A program made the position numbers and the translations under genes. The notes beneath the pieces were generated by a model, which did not search any database, was not told the origin of the DNA, and was given only the letters and a program-made list of their open reading frames with translations. Below are positions 34,103 through 42,667 of a stretch of 64,000 nt of DNA, in pieces (the stretch's first letter is position 1; every line of letters begins with the position of its first letter). The stretch comes from Propioniciclava sinopodophylli (GTDB lineage: Bacteria; Actinomycetota; Actinomycetes; Propionibacteriales; Propionibacteriaceae), in NCBI RefSeq assembly GCF_004324755.1, contig NZ_SDMQ01000001.1:248001-312000 (forward strand), read 5' to 3'.

Positions 34103-35916
34103 TCGCGGTCCTGCGCGCGCTGCGTGATTTCGTTCACCTGACGGAAGAAGTCACTCTGCTCGAGCAGGTCCGCGCGCGACCCGATGGCCGAGATCCGCCC
34201 GTCCACCACCACCATGATCCGGTCGCACAGCGACAGGGTGGACAGGCGGTGCGCGACCAGCACGAGGATCATGTCGGGCTTCGCCGCCCCCAGGGACGCC
34301 TGGACCAGTTCTTCCGACCGGACGTCGAGCGCGCTGGTGGGTTCATCGAGGATGAGGACGCGCGGACGACCGGCCAGTGCGCGCGCCAGGCAGAGCCGCT
34401 GACGCTGCCCCCCGGACACCGCACTCGCGCGTTGCCCGACCACCGTGTCGTAACCCTGCGGCCACGAGACGATCTCGTCGTGGACGTGGGCCAGTCGGGC
34501 GGCTGCCACGATGTCACCGTCATCCAACCACTCGCGGTGGAAACGGATGTTGTCCCGCACCGTGCCCCAGATCAGTTGGGAGTGCTGGGGCAGGTACGCG
34601 ACCTGCTCCCGCCACGGCTCTCGCCGGACCCGTCGGACGTCGCGGCCATCGACGCGCACGGCCCCCGCCGTCGGTTCGCGCAGGCGAAGAAGCAGTTGCA
34701 CGATCGAGGACTTCCCCGCGCCGGACGGACCGACGATCCCGATCGCCTCCCCGCGGGAGACCTCGAAGGTGATGTCGCGCAGCACGTCACGTCCGGGACG
34801 GTAGGCGAAGCTCACCCGGTCCATGCCGAGCGTGGTGATCGACCCGAGGTCCTCCGTGCCGTCCTGGTACGGATGGGTTCGGTACAGCGTCAGGGCGTCC
34901 GCGACCTGGTCCATGAACGGGGCGCGCTCGTCGAGGCTGGCCAGCGCCGCCTGCATCTGCTGGGCATACGTGAAGGAGCGGATGAGGAGCAGGACGACGG
35001 CCGCGAGCGCCGCGAGCCGGGCAGTACCCGAGACCGAGATGGCCGCCAGCGCCAACACCAACATCAGGAGGGCAGCGCTCTGGTAGAGACCGGGGACCGC
35101 AGCGGCGAGGAAACGCGTGCGTTCGTGCGGTCGCCGAACTTCTTCGACCCTGCGGTGGAACCCGGCCCGGTAGCTGTCGGTGGCGCCGAAAGCCTCGACC
35201 TCCTCTGCGGACGCCACGATCTCCTGCACGGCCTCCGTGAACTCGACCACTTCACGGCTGAGCACCTGGGCCTGCCGTCGCAGCCCCCTCGACAGCGGTC
35301 GCAGGGCGATGTAGAGGACCACGGAGGTGACCACCAGACTCGCGGCGCCGACCACGCTCTGGAGGAAGGCTGCGACGACCATGGTCGTGAACATCACGGC
35401 CGCAGTCATGCCGGCCGCCACGTTGATCACGGCTTGCGCGCTCTCGCGGACGGCGACGTTCATCAGGGTCTGGAAGCGCCCCTCCCGCTCGTCGGCCTTC
35501 ACCGACCAGGAACTGCCGGTGAAGGAGCTGAAGAGCTGAGAGCGGAGCCTGGCCAGCACCTGGGCACTCATCCGCGCCGGCAGATGCGCGAGCCACAGGT
35601 GCAGCCCCGCCCGAGCGAGCGCCAACCCGGCCGCGATCCCGAACGCCAGGGGCCGCGACGCGTCCCCGGCCCAGGGCCCGAGCCCGACGCTGATGGTGTC
35701 GGCCCCCTCCGACAGGGCGGCAGCGATCGTGGCGATGAGAGCGAGCAGCGCAGCCTCCACGAGCCCCGCGATGACGGCCAGCGCGATCAGCACCGCGATC
35801 TGCTTCCGCGCACCTCCGAAGAACGGGCTGAGCCGGCCCCACGCTCGGCGCATCGCCGTGACGGCCGCGATCGGCCCGCGGCGACCTGCCCGGCCGCCAG
35901 GGCGGATGTCACTCAC
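34099..35916 (-). CDS. ABC-type exporter (fused permease and ATPase)
   Basis: A 605-residue half-transporter. Residues about 30-310 hold six transmembrane helices (for example QIAVLIALAVIAGLVEAALL). The ATPase follows with Walker A GPSGAGKSSIVQLLL, signature AVSGGQRQRLCLARAL, Walker B RVLILDEPTSALD and an H-loop in VAHRLSTL. Homodimers of this type move lipids, lipid-linked sugars or peptides outward. The position between glycosyltransferase genes points to a lipid-linked saccharide substrate. It overlaps the start of the GT2 gene by 4 bp. Confidence 0.9.
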   Translation of the reverse strand: MSDIRPGGRAGRRGPIAAVTAMRRAWGRLSPFFGGARKQIAVLIALAVIAGLVEAALLALIATIAAALSEGADTISVGLGPWAGDASRPLAFGIAAGLALARAGLHLWLAHLPARMSAQVLARLRSQLFSSFTGSSWSVKADEREGRFQTLMNVAVRESAQAVINVAAGMTAAVMFTTMVVAAFLQSVVGAASLVVTSVVLYIALRPLSRGLRRQAQVLSREVVEFTEAVQEIVASAEEVEAFGATDSYRAGFHRRVEEVRRPHERTRFLAAAVPGLYQSAALLMLVLALAAISVSGTARLAALAAVVLLLIRSFTYAQQMQAALASLDERAPFMDQVADALTLYRTHPYQDGTEDLGSITTLGMDRVSFAYRPGRDVLRDITFEVSRGEAIGIVGPSGAGKSSIVQLLLRLREPTAGAVRVDGRDVRRVRREPWREQVAYLPQHSQLIWGTVRDNIRFHREWLDDGDIVAAARLAHVHDEIVSWPQGYDTVVGQRASAVSGGQRQRLCLARALAGRPRVLILDEPTSALDVRSEELVQASLGAAKPDMILVLVAHRLSTLSLCDRIMVVVDGRISAIGSRADLLEQSDFFRQVNEITQRAQDRD

Positions 35917-36740
35917 GACCGGCTACTCTCGTCGCGCAGCCACACGGTCCGGCCCTGCGCCGCATGGAGACGCCCCCGGGCCTTCGCCCAGACCGCCGTC
36001 GCCACGAACACAGCGGACGCCCACAGCCGCCTGGGGTCCTGGGTCACCAGGCGGAGCAGCGAGGCTCCCGACCCAGCCACCCTCCTCCGGCCAGCCGCCA
36101 CTGCCCGCTCTTGAACAGTCCTGTTGCCGTGCATCGCACGGACCCGTCGGCGCAGCAGGTCCGCATAGGTCTTCGGCGGCCAGATAGTGACGAAGGCGTC
36201 CGACACGACGCGGCGTTCCTCCGGCGAGAAGCTGAGGGCCACGTGCAGGTCGTCCGACATCACCTCGGCCCAGTCGGCGATCCGCTGGTGCCCGACCTCG
36301 TCGACGGCGATGACCCCTCGCCCGAACAACTCGTCACGCACCGCGTCAAGGTCCTGCCAGACTGAGTAGAACAGGCGCACGGAGCGGGCCACCCCTGTCA
36401 TGTCGAACCGTCGGGTCGGGCCTACAGCGTGGACACCCGGCTGCGTGAGAGCCGCGCACAAGGCCTGGATGTCGGCCGCACCGATCACGACGTCCCCGTC
36501 CACGTAGATGCGAGGGAACGCGGAAACCGCCCGGTCTCCGAGGGCGAGCGCGTGGATCTTGGAGGGGACCGGCGTCTCCAGCACGAGGACCCCGCGTTCC
36601 CGGGCGACCGCAGCGGTGCGGTCGGTGCACCCGTTGGCGACCACCACGATCTCGGCGTCCGGGGCCCCGGGTGCGAGCGCATCGAGCAGCCGCCCTATTC
36701 CCCGCTCCTCGTTGTGCGCCGGGATGATGATCGCGCTCAT
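35913..36740 (-). CDS. Family 2 glycosyltransferase
   Basis: 275 residues. The GT-A fold begins MSAIIIPAHNEERGIGRLLD, the nucleotide-binding part has VVVANGCTDRTA, and the metal-binding DxD-type motif is in RIYVDGDVVIG. A C-terminal hydrophobic helix (WASAVFVATAVWAKARG) may anchor it. Expected role: addition of a sugar during polysaccharide assembly. ATG 36740. It is coupled to the ABC exporter by an ATGA overlap and preceded by the phosphotransferase gene with a 36-bp gap. Confidence 0.85.
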   Translation of the reverse strand: MSAIIIPAHNEERGIGRLLDALAPGAPDAEIVVVANGCTDRTAAVARERGVLVLETPVPSKIHALALGDRAVSAFPRIYVDGDVVIGAADIQALCAALTQPGVHAVGPTRRFDMTGVARSVRLFYSVWQDLDAVRDELFGRGVIAVDEVGHQRIADWAEVMSDDLHVALSFSPEERRVVSDAFVTIWPPKTYADLLRRRVRAMHGNRTVQERAVAAGRRRVAGSGASLLRLVTQDPRRLWASAVFVATAVWAKARGRLHAAQGRTVWLRDESSRS

Positions 36741-36776
36741 GGGTGCAGCCTCCCGGTCTCGGATGGTGAAGGCATC

Positions 36777-37838
36777 TCAGGCCCGTCCCAGCTCCACCAA
36801 GGAAGCGTGCAGGTGCACACACCACGAGGACAGGAGGTCGATGTCGCGGACGTCACCGCGCAGGTAGGTGTTGATCGAATTGAGGAGGGACTGGGTGCAC
36901 TTCAGCCTCATGCCCAGGTGGAGCGCAGTTCGGTCGATGGGGCGACCCGCAACCTCCTCGTAGGCTCCGACGAACGCGTCGACGTGTTCCGCCCGGGTAC
37001 CGGCGAGGACCACGGCGGCCGCCCCGACTTCCTGGCTCCAGGGGGCCGGGATGGCGTTGTCGAAGTCGAGCAGGCCGGCCACGCGCAACTCGTCGTCGAA
37101 CACCAGGTTTTCCCAGTTGATGTCGTTGTGGATCAGCCCGACGTCAGCGGTCGTCAGGCCTCGCCCCAGGGACCGCCCGGCGAGCCACCTCACCGAATCA
37201 GCCACCTCCGGCAGCACGTCGATGATCCAGCGGTCGAAGTCGGACTTGTGGCGCTTGAGTCGCAACGAGTGCCAGTGCGAGAGCCCGGTCCGACGCGGGC
37301 GTCGGAGCGCCCTCAGCGCGTGTGCCGGACCCTGGAGGCGCCCCGCCGCTTCGACGGCGGAGACACCGCCTGCGCTGGGCTCGAGCCCCGCGCTGATGCG
37401 GTGGAGCGTGCCCAACATGGCCCCGAAGGAGACGACCAGCCCGGGATCCTGCGCCAGGGCCGCGTCCCGGTCGGCGATCTCCAACTGCTGCCCGCTGACC
37501 CAGGCGTGGAGGGAGTACCGGGCAGGGCCGTCCGGGAACAACGTCTCGCCCTCGAGCGAGCGCCGCAGCGGAGCTGTGGGGAAGCCCTCCGTGGCAAGAC
37601 GTTCCTCCAAGCGGTGGGACGCCTCGAGCCGCCCGATCTCCGCGGCGGATGTGTGGCGCTTGAGGACCCACGCCTCTCCCCCCGCCCTCACGCGCAGGCT
37701 GTTACCGGTCGTCCGGTACCCGCCCAGGGGTTCGATCGACACCGCGCTGGCGTCCTCGAGGCCGAACCCCGCCAGCGCGCGGCGAGCCGCCACTGCCGGT
37801 GACTCGCCCACCGAGGCCTGCACGCGGGTCGCCCTCAC
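36777..37838 (-). CDS. Aminoglycoside phosphotransferase-fold kinase
   Basis: 353 residues from GTG 37838, which overlaps the stop of the preceding gene (GTGA). The N-lobe has Lys in AWVLKRHTSAAEIGRLE. The catalytic loop is VGLIHNDINWENLVFDDEL (HxDxxxxN) and the metal-binding motif is LLDFDNAIPAPW. It resembles APH/choline-kinase-like enzymes, so phosphorylation of a sugar or amino alcohol for polymer decoration is plausible. Antibiotic resistance is less likely in this context. Confidence 0.8.
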   Translation of the reverse strand: MRATRVQASVGESPAVAARRALAGFGLEDASAVSIEPLGGYRTTGNSLRVRAGGEAWVLKRHTSAAEIGRLEASHRLEERLATEGFPTAPLRRSLEGETLFPDGPARYSLHAWVSGQQLEIADRDAALAQDPGLVVSFGAMLGTLHRISAGLEPSAGGVSAVEAAGRLQGPAHALRALRRPRRTGLSHWHSLRLKRHKSDFDRWIIDVLPEVADSVRWLAGRSLGRGLTTADVGLIHNDINWENLVFDDELRVAGLLDFDNAIPAPWSQEVGAAAVVLAGTRAEHVDAFVGAYEEVAGRPIDRTALHLGMRLKCTQSLLNSINTYLRGDVRDIDLLSSWCVHLHASLVELGRA

Positions 37839-39016
37839 GATGGCGGCCGGACCACGAGGCGGAGGATCCGGTCGTCCCCGGCCTTCGGCCTGCCGCGTCC
37901 GTCCGTGTTCGACGTCATCACCCACAGCGAACCGTCCGGCGCCGGCACCACGTCCCGAAGGCGCCCGATCCCCAGCCGGTGTGGACGGGGCTCGCCCACC
38001 TCGCCCCCGGGGCCGAGGGGAATGAACCACAGCGTCTCGCCGCGCAGCGCCGCCATCCAGACACCGTCGTCGGTGACGGTGATGCCCGAGGGCGACGCCT
38101 CGTCGGTGGGCCAGGTCACCAGCGGGTCGATGAACCCGGAGCGCCCCGCCCACCCCTCGATGTCCGGCCAGCCGTAGTTCCCGCCCGGCTCGATGAGGTT
38201 CAGCTCGTCGAACTCGTTGGTCCCGAACTCGGAGGCGTACATCCGCCCGTCGGACGCCCAGCCGATGCCCTGGACGTTGCGGTGCCCGTAGCTCCACACG
38301 GCGTTGCCGAACGGGTTCCCCGGCGCCGGGTCCCCCGTGGGCGTCAAGCGGAGAATCTTCCCCGCCAAGCTGTCCGTGTCCTGCGCTCGGTCCTGTTGGC
38401 GGGCGTCCCCGGTGGTCACGTAGAGGTAGCCGTCCGGACCGAACGCCAGCCGGCCCCCGTTGTGGTTCTGGTGCGAGGGGATACCGTCGATGATCACCGT
38501 CGGATCGACCAGGTCGTCGCCGTCGAGGTTGTAGCGCACCACCCGGTTGTCGCGGTCCGTCGTCAGGTACAGGTAGATGCCGTGGTCCGGGCCGATGGCG
38601 ATGCCCAGGAGTCCGTCCTCGCTCTCGTGGTGAACCGCCGGCACCGCACCGCCGGGGCCGTCGGCGCTGAGGCGCGTCTGCCCGCGGTCGTCGACGCGCA
38701 GCACCTCAGCCGAGTCGCGCAGGGTCACCAGGGCCGAACCGTCGGGGAGGAACGCGACGCCCCAGGGGGTCTGCAGCCCGGTCGCGACGCTGGCCGTCTC
38801 GAGGATGCCTCCCGGCGTGCCGCGATCACTCGGGGTGGTCGTCGGTTCGGGTGTCGTGGAAAGGGACGGCGCGGGGGCCCGTGGCTCGGTCATCGACGGC
38901 CGTGGGGCAGGTCCGCTGACACGCTCCGGCTCCGGCGCTCCGCACGCCGTCAGGACGACAGCCGCGCCGACGGCCAGTGAGGTCCACCTGACCCGGCGCC
39001 TCCAGGGATACGTCAT
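37835..39016 (-). CDS. PQQ-type glucose/sorbosone dehydrogenase-like lipoprotein
   Basis: 393 residues. ATG 39016 has GGAGG upstream and gives MTYPWRRRVRWTSLAVGAAV with the lipobox VLTAC. After a Pro/Thr-rich spacer the beta-propeller domain contains TPWGVAFLPDGSALV, GLLGIAIGPDHGIYLY, NHNGGRLAFGPDGYLYVTTG and NYGWPDIEG, hallmarks of soluble aldose sugar dehydrogenases. It should sit on the outer face of the membrane. Whether it uses PQQ or is only a structural relative is unknown. Member of the minus-strand block with the APH-like kinase. Confidence 0.88.
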   Translation of the reverse strand: MTYPWRRRVRWTSLAVGAAVVLTACGAPEPERVSGPAPRPSMTEPRAPAPSLSTTPEPTTTPSDRGTPGGILETASVATGLQTPWGVAFLPDGSALVTLRDSAEVLRVDDRGQTRLSADGPGGAVPAVHHESEDGLLGIAIGPDHGIYLYLTTDRDNRVVRYNLDGDDLVDPTVIIDGIPSHQNHNGGRLAFGPDGYLYVTTGDARQQDRAQDTDSLAGKILRLTPTGDPAPGNPFGNAVWSYGHRNVQGIGWASDGRMYASEFGTNEFDELNLIEPGGNYGWPDIEGWAGRSGFIDPLVTWPTDEASPSGITVTDDGVWMAALRGETLWFIPLGPGGEVGEPRPHRLGIGRLRDVVPAPDGSLWVMTSNTDGRGRPKAGDDRILRLVVRPPS

Positions 39017-39095
39017 CGCCACCTCCGAGCAGGCTCTGCCCATGGCACCACCTCCGGGCGGACATGTCAACGGCCGTGCAGGGCCGCCGCCGACC

Positions 39096-39818
39096 TCAGG
39101 CAGGTGCCGGCGGCTCGCAGGCATCGATGAACGCCTGGACGTCGTGTGATGCGAGCAGGGGCAGGTGCTCCATGATCTGCTCGACCGGCCAGTCCCACCA
39201 TCTGATCCGCAGTAGCGCCTCGATCTGCTCCGGCGGGAATCGGAACCCCAGGACCCGAGCAGGGTTGCCCGCCACGATGGCGTAGGGCGGCACGCTCCGG
39301 CGGACCACGCTCCCGGCGCCCACCACCGCGCCGTCGCCCACCTCCACGCCGGACATGATCAACGACTGGTGCCCGATCCAGACATCGTTGCCGATCAGGA
39401 CGTCGCCCTTGGATGTCGACGTCTCCAGGCCCGGATCGCTGAAGACCTCCCGGAACGGCTCATACGCGGGGAAGCGGTAGGTCGACACGAAGTCGGCCCG
39501 ATGCTCGCCGCCCAACAGCACGTGGCATCCGTAGGCCAACGAACAGAACTGCCCCATGCTGAAGCGTGCCCCCGGGGACCGGTTGGACACGGTGACGTGG
39601 CCCCAGGAGAAGCGTCCGATGTCGTACTGGCGCAGGTCGGGCCTCGCATCCAGTCTGGTGCCGGGCGGGAGGGTCACCTCACGTGCGGGATCGAGCCTTT
39701 CCGCGGCTCGCCGCAGCTTGGCGGTTGCCTTCCGCACCCACACCGCGGGACCTCGCGTCCCGTTCAGGAAGGGTGCTCGGTCGGGGGAGGCTCGGAGGTA
39801 GCCAGCCATACGGACCAT
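39096..39818 (-). CDS. Left-handed beta-helix acetyltransferase (CatB/LbH type)
   Basis: About 240 residues from ATG 39818 (GGGGG upstream); an in-frame ATG at 39863 is also possible. Hexapeptide repeats are clear in KGDVLIGNDVWIGHQSLIMS and VEVGDGAVVGAGSVVRRSVP, followed by the typical AIVAGNPARVLGFRF. The catalytic-His segment lies near GGEHRADFVSTYRF. Expected to O- or N-acetylate a sugar of the polymer using acetyl-CoA. Confidence 0.85.
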   Translation of the reverse strand: MVRMAGYLRASPDRAPFLNGTRGPAVWVRKATAKLRRAAERLDPAREVTLPPGTRLDARPDLRQYDIGRFSWGHVTVSNRSPGARFSMGQFCSLAYGCHVLLGGEHRADFVSTYRFPAYEPFREVFSDPGLETSTSKGDVLIGNDVWIGHQSLIMSGVEVGDGAVVGAGSVVRRSVPPYAIVAGNPARVLGFRFPPEQIEALLRIRWWDWPVEQIMEHLPLLASHDVQAFIDACEPPAPA

Positions 39819-40056
39819 GAGCGAAACCCCCTGCCGTCGGAGCCTCCCCAAGTGCTGGGGCATGTTCCCACATTAGCCCACCGGCGGGGCCAGCCCCGGG
39901 CCTGAAGGCAGCCATCCGCCCCGGGTTGCCACCTCCCACACGCAGGATTCTGAGAAACTCACAGGATAAGTTAAGGTATTTGGGTCCGTCTCCCGGGCGC
40001 CCGGCCCTCCGTCGAGTTCGCCCACACCTCACCAACTAGAACGAGGGAGTACCCCC

Positions 40057-41514
40057 ATGGCTGACATCTTCGTCCGCCCTCATGCCCCACGGGGCACCAT
40101 CACGAGACGTTGGCTGGCGATTCCCGCATCGCTGCTTCTCTGCGCCGGCCTGATGACCGGCTTCGCCTCATCCGCCCAGGCTGCCGCCCCCGGCGTTCCT
40201 GATCAGATCGCCCTCACCCCCTCGGGGTCTATCACCGTCACCGAGCCCGGTACGGTCATCGACGGCCGCGACGTCCGAGGAGTCATCGCGGTCCAGGCCG
40301 ATGACGTGACGATTCGCAACACCCGCGTCACCTACGGCGGGAGTTCGCACTCGATCCGCATCTTCGACGGTGCGGAGGGGACGAGGATCGAGAACACGAC
40401 CGTCGCCTGCACCGGCGACCGGACCAACGGCATCGTGTTCGGCAACTACACCGCCGACTCGGTCGCGGTCAACGGTTGCCGGAACGACTTCATGTTCTCC
40501 GAGAGGCGCCCCGCCACCGTCACCAACAGCTCCATCGACGGTGAATCCTTCTCGACGACGTCCGCGCCGACCCCGACGCCGACCCCCACGCCGACGCCCA
40601 CCCCCACGCCGACGCCGACCCCCACGCCGACGCCCACCCCCACGCCGACGCCGACCCCCACGCCGACGCCCACCCCCACGCCGACGCCGACGCCGACCCC
40701 CACGCCGACGACACCTCCTGTCACGGGCTACGGCGAGTGGCCGACGCCTGACACCACCGGTCCGCGCTACCCCGCGGTCACCGAGACCGGGTCCCTGTCC
40801 AGCACCGCCGACGGTCAGGTCATCGAGCGCACCACCGTGACCGGACGGCTCACCGTGCGACACGACAACGTGACGGTGCGCGACGTCACCGTCCGGGGCA
40901 CCGGCACCTACATGGTTCAGGTGCTGGCCAAGGAGGACGGCTCCTGCCCGGCCAACGTCCTGTTCGAGTACGTCGAGGTGGACGGGGCCATGGCGGCCGA
41001 GGACGACATCCCGTTGTACTCCCCCGACTGTGGCTACACCTTCGATCGTGGGCATGTCCACAACGTCGGGCGCTCCTCGCGGGTGCGGAACGACACCACG
41101 ATCAGCAACTCCTACATCTACTCCGACCGGACCGGTGACTCCCGCGCCCATCGTGGGGGCGTGGCCAACAACGGCGGCTCCAACAACGCGCTGATCAACA
41201 ACGTGATCAAGTGCAGCGGGGTGGGCTGCTCGGCCGCGCTGCCGATGTACGGCGATTTCGCCCCCGTCGAGGACTACCTCATCCAGCACAACCTGCTGTC
41301 GACCACCGGCGGCTACTGCGCCTACGGTGGCAGCCTGCCGGGGAAGCCCTACCCGAACGGGTCGAACATCCGCTTCATCGACAACCACTTCTCGACGGAG
41401 TTCTTCGACACCTGCGGCAAGTACGGTACCGTCGCCGGCTTCGCCAACAACGTCCGGGGCAACGAGTTCACCGGCAACGTGTGGCACGAGACCGGGCTGC
41501 GGCTCACGCGCTGA
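40057..41514 (+). CDS. Secreted two-domain beta-helix protein with a Pro-Thr linker
   Basis: 485 residues with a Sec signal peptide (to about residue 43, ending SSAQAAAPG). Domain 1 (about 45-168) has beta-helix-like turns (VTIRNTRVTYGG, TRIENTTVACTG). Residues 171-218 are 24 Pro-Thr pairs. Domain 2 (226-485) repeats the pattern (VTVRDVTVRGTG, TTISNSYIYSD, SNIRFIDNHFSTEFF). Right-handed beta-helices like this often bind or cleave polysaccharide, but no catalytic triad is evident. Domain 2 is nearly identical at DNA level to the next gene. GAGGGAG precedes ATG. Confidence 0.85.
   Translation: MADIFVRPHAPRGTITRRWLAIPASLLLCAGLMTGFASSAQAAAPGVPDQIALTPSGSITVTEPGTVIDGRDVRGVIAVQADDVTIRNTRVTYGGSSHSIRIFDGAEGTRIENTTVACTGDRTNGIVFGNYTADSVAVNGCRNDFMFSERRPATVTNSSIDGESFSTTSAPTPTPTPTPTPTPTPTPTPTPTPTPTPTPTPTPTPTPTPTPTPTPTPTTPPVTGYGEWPTPDTTGPRYPAVTETGSLSSTADGQVIERTTVTGRLTVRHDNVTVRDVTVRGTGTYMVQVLAKEDGSCPANVLFEYVEVDGAMAAEDDIPLYSPDCGYTFDRGHVHNVGRSSRVRNDTTISNSYIYSDRTGDSRAHRGGVANNGGSNNALINNVIKCSGVGCSAALPMYGDFAPVEDYLIQHNLLSTTGGYCAYGGSLPGKPYPNGSNIRFIDNHFSTEFFDTCGKYGTVAGFANNVRGNEFTGNVWHETGLRLTR
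40567..40710 (+). repeat. (Pro-Thr)24 coding microsatellite
   Basis: 144 bp of alternating CCG/CCC and ACG/ACC codons arranged in 6- and 12-bp units. Length changes by whole units would keep the reading frame and alter linker length in the secreted protein. Confidence 0.9.
40732..41514 (+). repeat. 783-bp direct repeat, copy 1
   Basis: Matches 41796-42578 with eight differences by eye, all within the last 204 bases. The first 579 bases are identical. Confidence 0.9.
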
Positions 41515-41538
41515 CCTGACCCCTGCAGCGCCAGCCCT

Positions 41539-41572
41539 GGTGGGCCACGACCAGACCTGGTCGTGGCCCACC
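41539..41572 (+). terminator. Terminator-like perfect hairpin after the first beta-helix gene
   Basis: GGTGGGCCACGACCAG pairs with CTGGTCGTGGCCCACC over 16 bp with a two-base spacer. No T-tract follows. It lies 25 bp after the stop codon. Confidence 0.65.
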
Positions 41573-41645
41573 TGAGCATCGCCTTGCCCCGGCCGGACTC
41601 TTCGCGGATGATGGCTTACACAGCTCTTCCGGGAGGCTCCCCACG

Positions 41646-42578
41646 ATGAACGCCGGACACCGAGGTTCGCGCTGCCGCTCTCCTTCGAGGTCGCCGGGCG
41701 GCACGAGCCGGTGGCTGATTGCAGCCGCCACGCTCCTCCTCGCCCTGACCGGTTGTGTGGCCCGCGGCGAGGAGACGCCTCCGCCTGCGAGGTATGGCGA
41801 GTGGCCGACGCCTGACACCACCGGTCCGCGCTACCCCGCGGTCACCGAGACCGGGTCCCTGTCCAGCACCGCCGACGGTCAGGTCATCGAGCGCACCACC
41901 GTGACCGGACGGCTCACCGTGCGACACGACAACGTGACGGTGCGCGACGTCACCGTCCGGGGCACCGGCACCTACATGGTTCAGGTGCTGGCCAAGGAGG
42001 ACGGCTCCTGCCCGGCCAACGTCCTGTTCGAGTACGTCGAGGTGGACGGGGCCATGGCGGCCGAGGACGACATCCCGTTGTACTCCCCCGACTGTGGCTA
42101 CACCTTCGATCGTGGGCATGTCCACAACGTCGGGCGCTCCTCGCGGGTGCGGAACGACACCACGATCAGCAACTCCTACATCTACTCCGACCGGACCGGT
42201 GACTCCCGCGCCCATCGTGGGGGCGTGGCCAACAACGGCGGCTCCAACAACGCGCTGATCAACAACGTGATCAAGTGCAGCGGGGTGGGCTGCTCGGCCG
42301 CGCTGCCGATGTACGGCGATTTCGCCCCCGTCGAGGACTACCTCATCCAGCACAACCTGCTGTCGACCACCGGCAGCTACTGCGCCTACGGTGGCAGCCT
42401 GCCGGGGAAGCCCTACCCGAACGGGTCGAACATCCGCTTCATCGACAACCACTTCTCCACGGAGTTCTTCGACACGTGCGGCAAGTCCGGCGCCGTCGCC
42501 GGCTTCGCCAACAACGTCCGGGGCAACGAGTTCACCGGCAACGTGTGGCACGAGACCGGGCTGCCGCTCACCCGCTGA
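41646..42578 (+). CDS. Beta-helix lipoprotein, paralogue of the C-terminal domain of the preceding protein
   Basis: 310 residues. A lipoprotein signal (GGTSRWLIAAATLLLALTGC) precedes a short linker and one beta-helix domain that equals domain 2 of the upstream protein apart from a few residues near the C-terminus. It is thus the membrane-anchored counterpart of the freely secreted two-domain protein. Six or so cysteines are conserved in both copies. Function is probably linked to handling the polysaccharide outside the cell. Confidence 0.85.
   Translation: MNAGHRGSRCRSPSRSPGGTSRWLIAAATLLLALTGCVARGEETPPPARYGEWPTPDTTGPRYPAVTETGSLSSTADGQVIERTTVTGRLTVRHDNVTVRDVTVRGTGTYMVQVLAKEDGSCPANVLFEYVEVDGAMAAEDDIPLYSPDCGYTFDRGHVHNVGRSSRVRNDTTISNSYIYSDRTGDSRAHRGGVANNGGSNNALINNVIKCSGVGCSAALPMYGDFAPVEDYLIQHNLLSTTGSYCAYGGSLPGKPYPNGSNIRFIDNHFSTEFFDTCGKSGAVAGFANNVRGNEFTGNVWHETGLPLTR
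41796..42578 (+). repeat. 783-bp direct repeat, copy 2
   Basis: Second copy of the repeat at 40732-41514, offset 1064 bp. Confidence 0.9.
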
Positions 42579-42667
42579 TGTTCCCTGCGGCGGGCGTCCG
42601 CCTTGTCGCCGCACGCGTCCGCCACGATGATGGGCCTTGCCACGACTCAGCGAGGAAGTGATCGGCC

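Noticed and set aside
37839-38297. Extension of the APH-like kinase gene into the sugar dehydrogenase gene
   Set aside because: The extra residues are out-of-frame dehydrogenase sequence. GTG 37838 gives the normal kinase length and a GTGA overlap.
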